Shown one piece after another: positions 18,456-27,060 of a stretch of 64,000 nt of DNA. The stretch is from positions 248,001 through 312,000 of the forward strand of contig NZ_JAPPSQ010000001.1 in assembly GCF_026652115.1 (NCBI RefSeq). Direction: 5' to 3'. The translations under genes and the position numbers were made by a program. Origin of the DNA: Algoriphagus sp. PAP.12. Lineage in GTDB: Bacteria > Bacteroidota > Bacteroidia > Cytophagales > Cyclobacteriaceae. Every line of letters begins with the position of its first letter. The first letter of the stretch is position 1. A model generated the notes under the pieces. It saw nothing but the letters and a program-made list of their open reading frames with translations, ran no database searches and had not been told where the DNA came from.

Positions 18456-18581
18456 TATTGCTTTGGAATTGGATTCATCAAATTAGAAGGAAAAGTCCTT
18501 AAAATCTTAAATATCAAACTGAAAATGAATCAAATACCAGTTAATTCTTAATAATTCCTCGGAATAGAGCAGGGTTTACTC

Positions 18582-18589
18582 TATTTTTG
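18582..18589 (+). promoter_or_regulatory. Possible -7 promoter element of ndk
   Basis: TATTTTTG matches the Bacteroidota primary-sigma -7 consensus TAnnTTTG and lies 35 bases before the ndk start. I do not see a clear TTG at the usual -33 spacing, so the assignment is tentative. Confidence 0.4.
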
Positions 18590-18623
18590 CGGCCGAATTT
18601 AAATCAGTGTAAACTCAATTAAC

Positions 18624-19046
18624 ATGGCAGGAAACAGAACATTCACCATGATCAAGCCTGATGCTTTCGAAGCGGGCAACTCTGGAGCAATCCTAAAAAT
18701 GATCGAAGAAGCAGGCTTCAAAATCGTAGCAATGAAGGCTACTCAATTGACTCCTGAATTGGCAGGAAAATTCTATGAAGTACATAAAGAGAGACCTTTC
18801 TACAAAGATCTTTGTGCTTACATGTCTTCTGGACCTATCATCGCTGCTATCTTGGAAAAAGATAACGCAGTAGAAGATTTCAGAACTTTGATCGGTGCTA
18901 CCAACCCTGAAAATGCAGCTGAAGGTACAATCCGTAAAATCTTCGCTAAGTCTATCGAAGCAAATGCTGTTCACGGATCTGATTCTGACGAAAATGCAGC
19001 TATCGAAGGAAGCTTCTACTTCTCTCAAACTGAAAGAGTAAGATAA
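18624..19046 (+). CDS. ndk: Nucleoside diphosphate kinase
   Basis: The 140-residue enzyme has the N-terminal TFTMIKPDA motif and the phosphorylated histidine His117 in NAVHGSDS. It transfers the gamma-phosphate from ATP to nucleoside diphosphates. Length and motif order are typical of bacterial Ndk. It is monocistronic, with a clear terminator downstream and a plausible promoter element upstream. Confidence 0.97.
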   Translation: MAGNRTFTMIKPDAFEAGNSGAILKMIEEAGFKIVAMKATQLTPELAGKFYEVHKERPFYKDLCAYMSSGPIIAAILEKDNAVEDFRTLIGATNPENAAEGTIRKIFAKSIEANAVHGSDSDENAAIEGSFYFSQTERVR

Positions 19047-19068
19047 TTTTCTTCAATTTAATATTATG

Positions 19069-19097
19069 AAAGCACTCCAATTGGGGTGCTTTTTTTG
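19069..19097 (+). terminator. Terminator of ndk
   Basis: AAAGCACTCC and GGGTGCTTT form a stem followed by seven T residues, 22 bases beyond the ndk stop codon. Confidence 0.88.
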
Positions 19098-19166
19098 TTT
19101 TAAATCTTCCTTCCAGTATTTTGATTTCAGATAATAACCTAGAGCACACCCAAAATCGACGCAAAC

Positions 19167-20069
19167 ATGGATATGAAAAGAAGGGATTTATTACGGGGTC
19201 TTAGCCTAGCTTCAATTTTTCTAGGATCCAGCAAGCTTATCGCAAGCACTTTTGAAAAACCATTTACTTCCCCTCGACTCCAGTTTAGCGTCAATGCCTA
19301 TTCTTTCAATTCATTGCTTAGCAGTGGTGAAATGACATTTTTTGATATGATGGACTTTGCGGCCGACTTAGGGTTAAATGCGGTAGACTTGACAGGTTAT
19401 TATTTTGCTGACTATCCAAAAGTCCCAGATGATCAAACGCTATTTCAGCTAAAGAAGAAGGCTTTGGAATTGGGCTTGAATATTCCATGGACTGGGATTC
19501 GGAACAACTTTGTAAGTCCAGATAAGGCCTCCCGAAAAGCGGATATCGAAATGATCAGCAATTGGCTGCAGGTGTCGTCCAAATTGGGAGCATCTATTAT
19601 GCGGATTTATCCAGGAAGAGGAGAGCATGAAGGCTTTTCCAGAGAAGAGGTAAAAAAATGGATGGTGGAAGACTTTAAGAAATGTGCTGAAAATGCTCAA
19701 GAACTAGGTGTGATTGCAGCGATGCAGCACCACAATGATTTTTTATTCGAAGCGGATGAGGTGATTGATATTTTGAAAAAAGTAGATTCCGAATGGTTTG
19801 GTTTAATTCTGGATATTGGGAGTTTGAGACAAGGAGATCCATATCAGGAAATCGCCAAATTGGCTCCCTACGCAAATTATTGGTTTATCAAGGAGCTGGT
19901 CTATGTGGATGAAGTCGCCGAACCGGTGAATATGAAAAAGATTGCTGCCATTTTAAAAGACATCAATTATACCGGATACATTTCCTTCGAAAGCTTAACT
20001 GAAGGAGATCCAAAACAAATAGTAAGTTCTATGTTCAATGAATTTAAGACTGCTTATGAGGAGCTTTAG
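19167..20069 (+). CDS. Exported sugar-phosphate isomerase/epimerase-like TIM-barrel protein
   Basis: The 300-residue product begins with a Tat-like signal (MKRRDLLRG and a hydrophobic run). An AP-endonuclease-2/xylose-isomerase-like barrel follows, with FSVNAYSFN, LNAVDLTGYYF, MRIYPGRGE, MQHHNDF, GLILDIGSLRQ and YISFESL. Conserved Glu, Asp and His residues would bind a divalent metal. Exported members in Bacteroidota act on sugars or cyclitols, but no substrate is evident. Two start codons (19167 and 19173) are possible. Confidence 0.78.
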   Translation: MDMKRRDLLRGLSLASIFLGSSKLIASTFEKPFTSPRLQFSVNAYSFNSLLSSGEMTFFDMMDFAADLGLNAVDLTGYYFADYPKVPDDQTLFQLKKKALELGLNIPWTGIRNNFVSPDKASRKADIEMISNWLQVSSKLGASIMRIYPGRGEHEGFSREEVKKWMVEDFKKCAENAQELGVIAAMQHHNDFLFEADEVIDILKKVDSEWFGLILDIGSLRQGDPYQEIAKLAPYANYWFIKELVYVDEVAEPVNMKKIAAILKDINYTGYISFESLTEGDPKQIVSSMFNEFKTAYEEL

Positions 20070-20171
20070 ACTGGTAATTCAGGATTTGAAATTTTGAGCT
20101 TATATCTTGGTTTGAAATCCAGGTTTTTGACTAGAGATAAAATATCTTCCGATCAAGCATTGAGATTACAA

Positions 20172-20542
20172 ATCTCCAAAAACAAAGTGTCGGAACTTTA
20201 AGTGATAAATTAGTTCTGCATTTGTCAAATCGATGGGAAATACCAAATGACGTAGAAAAGTAAGTTTTAGCAGGAGATAAAAGCTGTGTTTATGGTAGAG
20301 AAAATTTTGAAAAAGAACACCTCTCCAGAAAAACAAATCCAACTTGGGAGCATATTGTCAATGATATTAGAATTAATGGAGTTGATAATATTGCTCTTTG
20401 TTGTACTTCATGTAATGCTAGTAAGGGTTCTAAACTACTAGAAATCTGGTTCGAAAGTTCCTATTGTAAGGGTAGGAATATTAATAAGGAAACCGTATCT
20501 GAAGTTGTAAGAAATGCAATTCTCAACCCTCCTACATTATAA
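20172..20542 (+). pseudogene. Decayed HNH endonuclease gene
   Basis: Direct translation of this gap gives a recognisable HNH nuclease. One frame reads SKNKVSEL and then stops at 20199. A second frame reads NRWEIPNDVEK and hits an in-frame TAA at 20261. The same frame then reads on to 20542 with CVYGRENF, TWEHIVNDIRI, NIALCCTSCNASKGSK and a terminal NPPTL. This is the layout of a small bacterial HNH family (WEIP..VE, CxYCG, WEHIVND, CCxSCNASKG). The gene has one frameshift, one stop, and CVYG with the expected second metal cysteine missing. The original ATG appears to be ATC at 20172. The reading ends one base before the convergent moaA stop. Confidence 0.8.
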
Positions 20543-20543
20543 A

Positions 20544-21560
20544 TCACCCCCCAATCGCAATCATGCTACGATTATCAGAATGGAGTTCAGGATCAGCCAA
20601 TTTTTCAAGATTATCCATACCCGCGCGAACAGCCTTTTTCTTGAAAATAGACTCCAAAATCAGCTTTTCCACATCTTCTCCTGCTCTCAAAGCCGTCAGC
20701 AAATCGGTTTCCTGATTGGAAAACAAACAGTTCTTGATACGACCATTGGCCGTCAAACGAATTCGATTGCAGGTCCCGCAAAATGGATTGGTCACAGAAG
20801 AGATCACCCCAAAGTCTCCCTGGAAGCCTTTGATCTTAAATTTTCGAGCAGTCAGATTATCCTCATCCGGAAGGGAAATCAAGTTCTCTGAGCCAAATTC
20901 TGACCCTACAGCACCCAACACTTCTTTTTCGGAAACCATCTTCGATCGATCCCATTTATTCCCATCAAAGGGCATGAACTCTATAAATCTGGCTGAAATA
21001 GGTAAGTCCTTCGTGAAATCCACAAAATCGACCACCTCATCATCATTGAGGCCTTTCATCAGAACGATATTCAGCTTGACATCAAATCCCTCACGGATAA
21101 ATAGATCCAAATTATCCAAGGTCTTTTGATAGCCTGATCTTCTGGTGATTTCTTTGAATCTCTCCTCTTTGAGCGTATCCAGACTGAAATTGACTTTCCT
21201 CAGTCCATGTTTTTGAAAAATTGGTAAAAATCGATCTGCCAATATTCCATTGGTCGTGATGGACAAATCCACCCCCAATCCAGAAAGTTTCTCTAAAATA
21301 TCCTCAAAATCCTTTCGTAATAAAGGCTCTCCTCCCGTCAATCGGATTTTCTTTACTCCCATATCCACGAAGGTTTTTGCCAAACTGCCAATCTCATCTG
21401 CACTCATCAAGAACTTGGAAGGAGTCAAAGGAATCCCCTCCTCCGGCATACAATACTTGCAGCGCAGATTGCATTTCTCAATCAGAGAAATCCGGAGATA
21501 GTCATGTTTCCTCCCAAATTGATCTTTGAGCACTTGAAGATTTTCAGTCTGTTGCTTCAT
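20544..21560 (-). CDS. moaA: GTP 3',8-cyclase (radical SAM)
   Basis: This 338-residue enzyme catalyses the first step of molybdenum-cofactor synthesis together with MoaC. The SAM cluster is bound by Cys30, Cys34 and Cys37 (CNLRCKYC). The second cluster is bound by the C-terminal FCGTCNRIRLTANGRIKNC motif. The protein ends in the Gly-Gly tail typical of MoaA (IAIGG). The start overlaps the moaCB gene by 17 bases. It is the last gene of the molybdenum-cofactor operon. Confidence 0.96.
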   Translation of the reverse strand: MKQQTENLQVLKDQFGRKHDYLRISLIEKCNLRCKYCMPEEGIPLTPSKFLMSADEIGSLAKTFVDMGVKKIRLTGGEPLLRKDFEDILEKLSGLGVDLSITTNGILADRFLPIFQKHGLRKVNFSLDTLKEERFKEITRRSGYQKTLDNLDLFIREGFDVKLNIVLMKGLNDDEVVDFVDFTKDLPISARFIEFMPFDGNKWDRSKMVSEKEVLGAVGSEFGSENLISLPDEDNLTARKFKIKGFQGDFGVISSVTNPFCGTCNRIRLTANGRIKNCLFSNQETDLLTALRAGEDVEKLILESIFKKKAVRAGMDNLEKLADPELHSDNRSMIAIGG

Positions 21561-22461
21561 GTCGGGCTCCTTTTAAGATTCTAAATACATGTAGCAAATG
21601 CGGGAATACCGCATCCATGGATTCTTTGGCGCCATTGGTTGAGCCTGGCAATGCCAAAACCAAACTATCTCCGATCGTACCGGCAACTGATCTGGAAAGC
21701 ATGGCATAAGGCATAATTTTCTGACCATAGCTTCGGATGGCTTCCTCGATTCCCGGTATTCTTCTTTCCAATAAAGGTTCCAAAGCTTCCGGAGTCACAT
21801 CCCGCATGGATAGACCCGTTCCTCCGGTAAATATCACCAGCTGATTGGAATCAATCAGACCCAAAGCCTTTTGACGAATCAGATCCAATTCGTCCGGAAT
21901 GATTTCATAAGAAGAAACCTCCACGTCCATGGATTTCAACTTATCCACAATCGCCTTGCCTGCTGCATCTTCTTTGATTCCTTTGGAAACAGAATCCGAG
22001 CAAACCACAACGGCGGCTTGAATGCTTTTGGGATTCTGATTTTTGAAACTGCTTTTTCCACCTTTCTTCTCTACCAAACCCACTTCACGGATGACAATTC
22101 CCTTATCAATCGGCTTGAGCATATCATACATGGTCAAAGCAATCACAGATGCTCCATGCATAGCTTCTACCTCTACTCCAGTTTTGTAAACAGTTTTGAC
22201 CGTAATAAAAATATGGATCTCCAAACCTTGGATATCATATTCCACAGCGGTGTATTCGATAGGGAGGGGATGGCAATCGGGGATGGTGATATGGGTGTTT
22301 TTGACGGCAAAAAGCCCAGCCACTTTCGCCATTTCGAAGACATTCCCTTTGGGAACCTGATTTTCGATGACAGCCGTAATGGTTTCAGGCTTACTGACCT
22401 GAACAATTGCCTTTGCCTTTGCAACTCGAAGCGTTGTTATTTTATGCGTAATATCTACCAT
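21544..22461 (-). CDS. moaCB: Bifunctional MoaC/MoaB molybdenum-cofactor protein
   Basis: The 305-residue protein fuses two domains. Residues 1-150 are MoaC-like (VDITHK, ITIPDCHPLPIEYTAVEY, KTVYKTGVEVEAMHGASV), which makes cyclic pyranopterin monophosphate. Residues 155-305 are MoaB/MogA-like (VVVCSDSVSKG, IFTGGTGLSMRDVTPEAL, LALPGSTNGAKESM), the molybdopterin-adenylating type. The fusion is known in Bacteroidota. The gap to moaE upstream is about 115 bases of purine-rich DNA on the coding strand. Confidence 0.93.
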   Translation of the reverse strand: MVDITHKITTLRVAKAKAIVQVSKPETITAVIENQVPKGNVFEMAKVAGLFAVKNTHITIPDCHPLPIEYTAVEYDIQGLEIHIFITVKTVYKTGVEVEAMHGASVIALTMYDMLKPIDKGIVIREVGLVEKKGGKSSFKNQNPKSIQAAVVVCSDSVSKGIKEDAAGKAIVDKLKSMDVEVSSYEIIPDELDLIRQKALGLIDSNQLVIFTGGTGLSMRDVTPEALEPLLERRIPGIEEAIRSYGQKIMPYAMLSRSVAGTIGDSLVLALPGSTNGAKESMDAVFPHLLHVFRILKGARHEATD

Positions 22462-22576
22462 TTCAAATTCTTAAAACTTTTCCTCCATCCTCACTCTTCT
22501 TCCATCTTTTTCAGCTTTCTACCTTTATCTTTCAGACTTCACTATCTTCCTACTGCGACTGATCCCTGACCACTTC

Positions 22577-23005
22577 CTAACTATTCACCTTCCACTGGCT
22601 TTCCTCATTTTCGAAAATCTCCTTTCCAAAAATCGGAACTTCGGTTTTCACCTGATTTACCAGCCATTCGGTCGCTTCGTAGACTTGCTTTCTTCTCGGC
22701 GCAGATACGAAAACAAAAATGCATACTCCACCAACGGCTACATTTCCCAAGCTATGATAAATATGAAGACAGGTTAAATCAAACTTTTCAAAAGCCGCCT
22801 CCCGGATTTCATGGGCTTTTTCAAGAGCCATTTCCTCATAGGCCGTAAATTCTATGGCACTGACTTTTTTGCCATCCACTTCGTCTGCACGCACCTGGCC
22901 CAAAAAAATATTATGGGCTCCAATGCTATGTTTGGATTGATGTTTGGCAATCGAATCAGCTATAAACTCAGAAGGAATCGCTCCTTCAAGAAAGATCTTC
23001 TTCAT
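22577..23005 (-). CDS. moaE: Molybdopterin synthase catalytic subunit
   Basis: This 142-residue protein is the large subunit of molybdopterin synthase, which uses MoaD thiocarboxylate to add sulfur to cyclic pyranopterin monophosphate. Family motifs include HNIFLGQVRADEVDGK near residue 31, IEFTAYEEMALEKA, IYHSLGNVAVGG and the C-terminal KTEVPIFGKE with the active-site lysines. Its start overlaps the moeB-like gene by 20 bases. Confidence 0.93.
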   Translation of the reverse strand: MKKIFLEGAIPSEFIADSIAKHQSKHSIGAHNIFLGQVRADEVDGKKVSAIEFTAYEEMALEKAHEIREAAFEKFDLTCLHIYHSLGNVAVGGVCIFVFVSAPRRKQVYEATEWLVNQVKTEVPIFGKEIFENEESQWKVNS

Positions 23006-24017
23006 GATTTTGTAAATATTCTAAATCCTTGGCTCCTCCACTCATCAAGCTCAAGTTCTGAAAACCTTTTTCGAAAAGCAATTTCGCCGCCTTTCGAGCT
23101 CTCATTCCTGATTGACAAAATACCAAGATTGATTGTTTCGGATCCAGTTTTTCTAAGTCCTTTTCCAATCTGGAAAGCGGAATCTGGATATAATTTTCAA
23201 GTTTGATTTCAGGCTCCTCACCGATTTCCCGCACATCCAAAAGCATCATTTGCTTTTCCGGCACTTCCTCTGCGGAAAAAAACTCAAAGTCCGGTTCAAT
23301 TTTAGCCTTTTGGGAAGCTTCTACCTTACTAAATTCAAATATTTGCTGTTCATTTCGAAGCAAATCATACAAGAGCAATTTACCAGAAAGGACTTCTCCA
23401 ATTTCAAGGATAATTTTTATGGCTTCATTGGCCTGAATCATCCCGATCAAACCAACCGTCGTTCCCATCACTCCGGCCTCTTCGCAATTGGGAACTTTTT
23501 GGTCTTTCTCCGGGAATATATCCCGATAGGTCGGACCGCCTTTGTAATTGAAAACAGAAACTTGCCCCTGAAACTGATAGATCGACCCGTATATAAAGGG
23601 CTTGTCCAGTGCCACACAGGTATCATTGATGGTATAGCGCACAAAGAAATTGTCGGTAGCATCGATGATCAAATCATAGCCTGAGATGATTTCAACAGCA
23701 TTTTTCTGAGTTAAATATTCTTCAAAAACCCGAATTTGAATGTGGGGATTATTTTGTTGAAGGATGGAAGCCGACTCTCTCGCTTTGCTATTCCCAATTT
23801 TATTGGAGGCATACAATACTTGCCGATGCAAATTACTCTCCTCAATCCGGTCGCCATCCACAATTCCAACTTCACCAATCCCTGCAGCCACCAAATAGGG
23901 TAAAACCGCACAACCCAATCCTCCTGCACCGATTACCAGCACTTTGCTTTTCAGCAGTTTCTCCTGCCCAATATTTCCAACTTGCGGAAGGGTGATTTGT
24001 CTGAGGTAACGATCCAT
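22986..24017 (-). CDS. moeB: MoeB-like MoaD-activating enzyme with a rhodanese domain
   Basis: The 343-residue protein has an N-terminal E1-like domain (VLVIGAGGLGCAVLPYL near residue 28, DNFFVRYTIND, CEEAGVMG) that adenylates the MoaD C terminus. A C-terminal rhodanese domain has the active Cys in ILVFCQSGMRARKA. The zinc-binding CxxC of E. coli MoeB is absent: the equivalent reads GPTYRDIFP, and no second CxxC follows. The gene begins one base after moaD ends, and its end overlaps moaE. Confidence 0.9.
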   Translation of the reverse strand: MDRYLRQITLPQVGNIGQEKLLKSKVLVIGAGGLGCAVLPYLVAAGIGEVGIVDGDRIEESNLHRQVLYASNKIGNSKARESASILQQNNPHIQIRVFEEYLTQKNAVEIISGYDLIIDATDNFFVRYTINDTCVALDKPFIYGSIYQFQGQVSVFNYKGGPTYRDIFPEKDQKVPNCEEAGVMGTTVGLIGMIQANEAIKIILEIGEVLSGKLLLYDLLRNEQQIFEFSKVEASQKAKIEPDFEFFSAEEVPEKQMMLLDVREIGEEPEIKLENYIQIPLSRLEKDLEKLDPKQSILVFCQSGMRARKAAKLLFEKGFQNLSLMSGGAKDLEYLQNHEEDLS

Positions 24018-24254
24018 TTATCCTCCGGAAAAAGGTGGTAAAAAGGCTACTTCATCTCCTTCCTCCAGCTGAAGCTTAGAAAAATCAGACACCAATTTTT
24101 TATTCACAGCCACCTGATAAGAAAGGTCTCCCAATTGGTATTTGGATGAAATTTCGCTCAAAATCTCAGAAAATGGTTTTTCACCCACATCGATTTTCTC
24201 CTCCTCTTTTGAGGTGGCCTCGGCGATCATTCCAAAATATTTGACTTGAATCAT
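24018..24254 (-). CDS. moaD: MoaD/ThiS-family sulfur carrier, small subunit of molybdopterin synthase
   Basis: The 78-residue ubiquitin-fold protein starts MIQVKYFGMIAEATSKEE and ends FLPPFSGG. The terminal Gly-Gly becomes a thiocarboxylate after MoeB activation. Length and context identify it as MoaD rather than ThiS. It lies directly upstream of the moeB-like gene without a gap and 79 bases downstream of mobA. Confidence 0.92.
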   Translation of the reverse strand: MIQVKYFGMIAEATSKEEEKIDVGEKPFSEILSEISSKYQLGDLSYQVAVNKKLVSDFSKLQLEEGDEVAFLPPFSGG

Positions 24255-24333
24255 GATTTCTGATTTTTACTCAATTTACGAAAGGAATTACATCCAATGA
24301 AAATTGGAACTTCCTCAGACTTCGAAAAATAAT

Positions 24334-24921
24334 TTACGAGTCCAATTGGTTTTTGTTAAGCACTTCCAAGTCAGAGGGAGTATTAACGTTAGACAGATAA
24401 ATAACCTCCGAAGAAGAGGCTTGAATTTGTAAAGTATCCAATGAATCAACCAATTTTTTGAGTTTTAGTTTGTCTTCAATTACTGCCTTTTCAAAATGGA
24501 TAGCAAGGCTTTTTCTATAACAGGCGATCAATGGAAAATCATTTTCTCCATCTGAAAAGAAAACCACGTCAGCTTTAGAGTTTCTGCTTTTTGAAATTAA
24601 TTTATTCAATAATTCACGTCTGATCAAAGGAATATCACAGCTCAAAATCATCACCCATTCAGTGTCTGAATGACATAATGCAGTATATACTCCTCCAACA
24701 GGCCCTTTGTCTGGACTTAAATCTGGAATAAGAGTCCGCCCAAATTCCTGATAAATTTCTTTATCAGTTATCAAAAAAACAGGAGATGCATTGATGGGAA
24801 TTTCATCCAAAATTCTGGACAAAAAGGACTTTCCTTTAAATTTTACAAGCCCCTTTTCCCTACCCATCCGAGAACTCTTTCCTCCACAGAGGATATAGGT
24901 CGATATTGAATTTTTCTTCAA
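24334..24921 (-). CDS. mobA: Molybdenum cofactor guanylyltransferase
   Basis: MobA transfers GMP from GTP to the molybdenum cofactor. The nucleotide-binding motif STYILCGGKSSRMGREKG lies at residues 6-23 if translation starts at TTG 24921. I choose this TTG because it sits 4 bases after the moeA stop codon, and the resulting length of 195 residues is normal for MobA. An ATG at 25116 would create a 190-base overlap with moeA and an unrelated 65-residue extension. Later motifs include DLSPDKGPVGGVYTAL and MILSCDIPLI. Confidence 0.88.
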   Translation of the reverse strand: MKKNSISTYILCGGKSSRMGREKGLVKFKGKSFLSRILDEIPINASPVFLITDKEIYQEFGRTLIPDLSPDKGPVGGVYTALCHSDTEWVMILSCDIPLIRRELLNKLISKSRNSKADVVFFSDGENDFPLIACYRKSLAIHFEKAVIEDKLKLKKLVDSLDTLQIQASSSEVIYLSNVNTPSDLEVLNKNQLDS

Positions 24922-24925
24922 GAAA

Positions 24926-26098
24926 TTACAGGGAAAATGGAATATAAAATACCTCCTCTCCATCATGAACCTCTTTGACTTCATGCGGAACGAATAAGAA
25001 TGCATTACTCTTTGTAAAGGATACCAGCATACTGGAGGCTTGCTTAGGATAGATTTCGAGAATTCCCCCAGACTCACGAGATTGAAGAAATAGAGCCTTT
25101 TCAAATTTATTGACAAACCCTCCTTTCAATTTCCCCTTTTTTAGTTTGATATCTATAGCGGAGGCACCGTTCATTTTACGAATGGCTGCTAAGACATAAA
25201 TCAAAAAACAGGTTAATGAGGAGGCAGGATTTCCGGGCAAAGCAAAAACTTGAGTTTCGCCTTTTTTTCCATACCAAAGAGGTTTTCCAGGTTTTTGATT
25301 GACTTTATAGAAAATCTCTTTAGCTCCGTTTTTCTCCAAAGCCTCTTTGACAAAATCATAATCTCCAACAGAAATACCGCCGGATAACAAAAGCATATCA
25401 GATTCGAGCCCTTCTTTTACTGCTTGGAAGGTTTCTTCTCTGTCATCCACCACATGAAAATCAAAAATTAATTCTGCATTTTCTAACGCCAATGCAGCCT
25501 TGAGCATACTTCGGTTACTTTCATAAACCGATCCAGGCTTTAGAACTGATCCAGGTTCTTGAAGTTCATTTCCCGTTACAATCAATGAAATTTTTGGCTT
25601 CCGGATCACATTTACTTCTGATATTCCAAGACCAGCCAAGAAACCTACTATTGCTGCGTTGATTTGTGTACCTTTTTTCAACACGACTTCTCCCTCCTTT
25701 ATTTGCTCCCCAATGGGTCTAACATTGGTTCCTTTTACAGGCATTTTGGTGATTTTGATCTGATCGCCAATTCTGTCTACATGCTCTTGCATGATCACAG
25801 TATCAGCTTGGTCTGGAACTCGAGAACCTGTAAATATTCGGATAGCTTCTTTTTCCTTTATGGAAAATTCCACGTTATCACCGGCTTTGCTTTCCCCGAT
25901 TACATCCAAAACTTCTCCAAATCCATGACGAAAGGCATAACCATCCATGGCAGATTGACGAAAAGGTGGAAGAGAGATCGGTGCTTTTAAATCAAAGGCC
26001 AGAGTCATTCCATGTGATTCCAAAAGAGTGACTTTAATCGCCTCCAAAGGCGTCGTATTTTTATCTATGAGTGATAATGCGTTGAAAACTGAAATCAT
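24926..26098 (-). CDS. moeA: Molybdopterin molybdotransferase
   Basis: The 390-residue enzyme inserts molybdate into adenylated molybdopterin. Motifs in order are PPFRQSAMDGYAFR near residue 44, RIFTGSRVPDQADTVIMQEHV near 87, NVRPIGEQIKEGE, LLSGGISVGDYDFV, NQKPGKPLWYGKK and ALPGNPASSLTCFL near 285. It is the first gene of the seven-gene operon, which runs through mobA, moaD, moeB, moaE, moaCB and moaA. All are on the same strand, with several overlaps. Confidence 0.95.
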   Translation of the reverse strand: MISVFNALSLIDKNTTPLEAIKVTLLESHGMTLAFDLKAPISLPPFRQSAMDGYAFRHGFGEVLDVIGESKAGDNVEFSIKEKEAIRIFTGSRVPDQADTVIMQEHVDRIGDQIKITKMPVKGTNVRPIGEQIKEGEVVLKKGTQINAAIVGFLAGLGISEVNVIRKPKISLIVTGNELQEPGSVLKPGSVYESNRSMLKAALALENAELIFDFHVVDDREETFQAVKEGLESDMLLLSGGISVGDYDFVKEALEKNGAKEIFYKVNQKPGKPLWYGKKGETQVFALPGNPASSLTCFLIYVLAAIRKMNGASAIDIKLKKGKLKGGFVNKFEKALFLQSRESGGILEIYPKQASSMLVSFTKSNAFLFVPHEVKEVHDGEEVFYIPFSL

Positions 26099-26161
26099 AA
26101 ATAAGTATACATAGACCGAGGTAGAATTCCATATTAGTAGCCAACAGATTTTATCATAAAC

Positions 26162-26194
26162 AAAAAAAGCCTGAAATCTTCTAGATCTCAGGCT
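26162..26194 (-). terminator. Terminator of the LemA/TPM operon
   Basis: On the minus strand, AGCCTGA and TCAGGCT pair, with extra pairing between the arms, and are followed by seven T residues. It lies between the TPM protein gene ending at 26239 and the moeA promoter region. Confidence 0.8.
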
Positions 26195-26238
26195 CTTCTG
26201 TTTTCAGTTTTTTCACTTAAACTAAACGACTTTTTATT

Positions 26239-27060
26239 TTACCAGCTTCCGCCAGCTCCACCGCCTCCGAAGCTTCCGCCTCCAAAGCCGCCGAAACCAC
26301 CTCCGCCGCCTCCACCGAAGCCGCCAAAACCTCCCCCACCGGAGAAGTCTCCGTATTTTCCTCGGCCACCGCCACCTTTCAGCATATTAGCGAGCATAAT
26401 GGAGGTCCACAAATCAATCCCGCCACTGCGGCCTCCCATGTGGTTATCATTGTCATTTCGGTTTTTTAACAATGGCAAGATCACAAAGATGAAGATGAAG
26501 AGTAGGAAGATAAAAATAGCTCCTCCGCCATTTCCATCAGATTCAATATCCTCGGCTTTGTATTCACCAGAAGCCAATTTGATAATCATATCAGTGGCCT
26601 GATCCAAGCCTTGATAATAGGCCTCCATCTTGAAATTGGGAACGATGATGCTATTTACAATCCTATTTGCCAAAGCATCAGGAACCACACCTTCCATTCC
26701 ATATCCCGTTGCGATAAAGACTTTTCGATCATTCATGGCAGCCAGGATCAAAATCCCATTGTCATTTTCTCCGCCACCGATTCCCCATTGATCTCCTAGT
26801 TGAAAGGCATAATCCGAAATATCATATTGTCCCACAGAGCGGATCAATACAACAGCGATCTGCGTGGATGTGCTATCATTATAGGCCACCAACTTTTGTT
26901 CCAATCTTGCTACTTCATTTGCGCTCAGAGTTTGCGAGAAGTCGTTGACCAATTTGGGGGGATTGGGTGCCGGCGGGAAGTCCTGCGCAAACAGAGAAGT
27001 CCCGATAAAGAAGAAGAATAGAAATATTGAAAGGATCTTAGGATCCGAATGAAATTTCAT
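26239..27060 (-). CDS. TPM-domain membrane protein with a glycine-rich tail
   Basis: The product has a signal peptide ending TSLFAQ and a TPM (YgcG) domain over about residues 35-165, with QIAVVLIRSVG, GGGENDNGILILAAMNDRKVFIATG and ANRIVNSIIVP. One membrane segment follows near 190 (FIFLLFIFIFVILPLL). The C-terminal tail of about 45 residues consists almost only of Gly and Phe and ends GGSW. TPM domains are linked to photosystem repair in plants and have unclear roles in bacteria. The start is uncertain: ATG 27060 or 27072 both precede the signal, and either overlaps the preceding TPM gene. Confidence 0.8.
   Translation of the reverse strand: MKFHSDPKILSIFLFFFFIGTSLFAQDFPPAPNPPKLVNDFSQTLSANEVARLEQKLVAYNDSTSTQIAVVLIRSVGQYDISDYAFQLGDQWGIGGGENDNGILILAAMNDRKVFIATGYGMEGVVPDALANRIVNSIIVPNFKMEAYYQGLDQATDMIIKLASGEYKAEDIESDGNGGGAIFIFLLFIFIFVILPLLKNRNDNDNHMGGRSGGIDLWTSIMLANMLKGGGGRGKYGDFSGGGGFGGFGGGGGGGFGGFGGGSFGGGGAGGSW

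Noticed and set aside
24334-25116. mobA starting at ATG 25116
   Set aside because: It would overlap moeA by about 190 bases and add 65 residues not found in MobA.
26239-26400. Glycine codon run as a tandem repeat element
   Set aside because: The repeat is coding low-complexity sequence of the TPM protein tail, not a separate DNA element.
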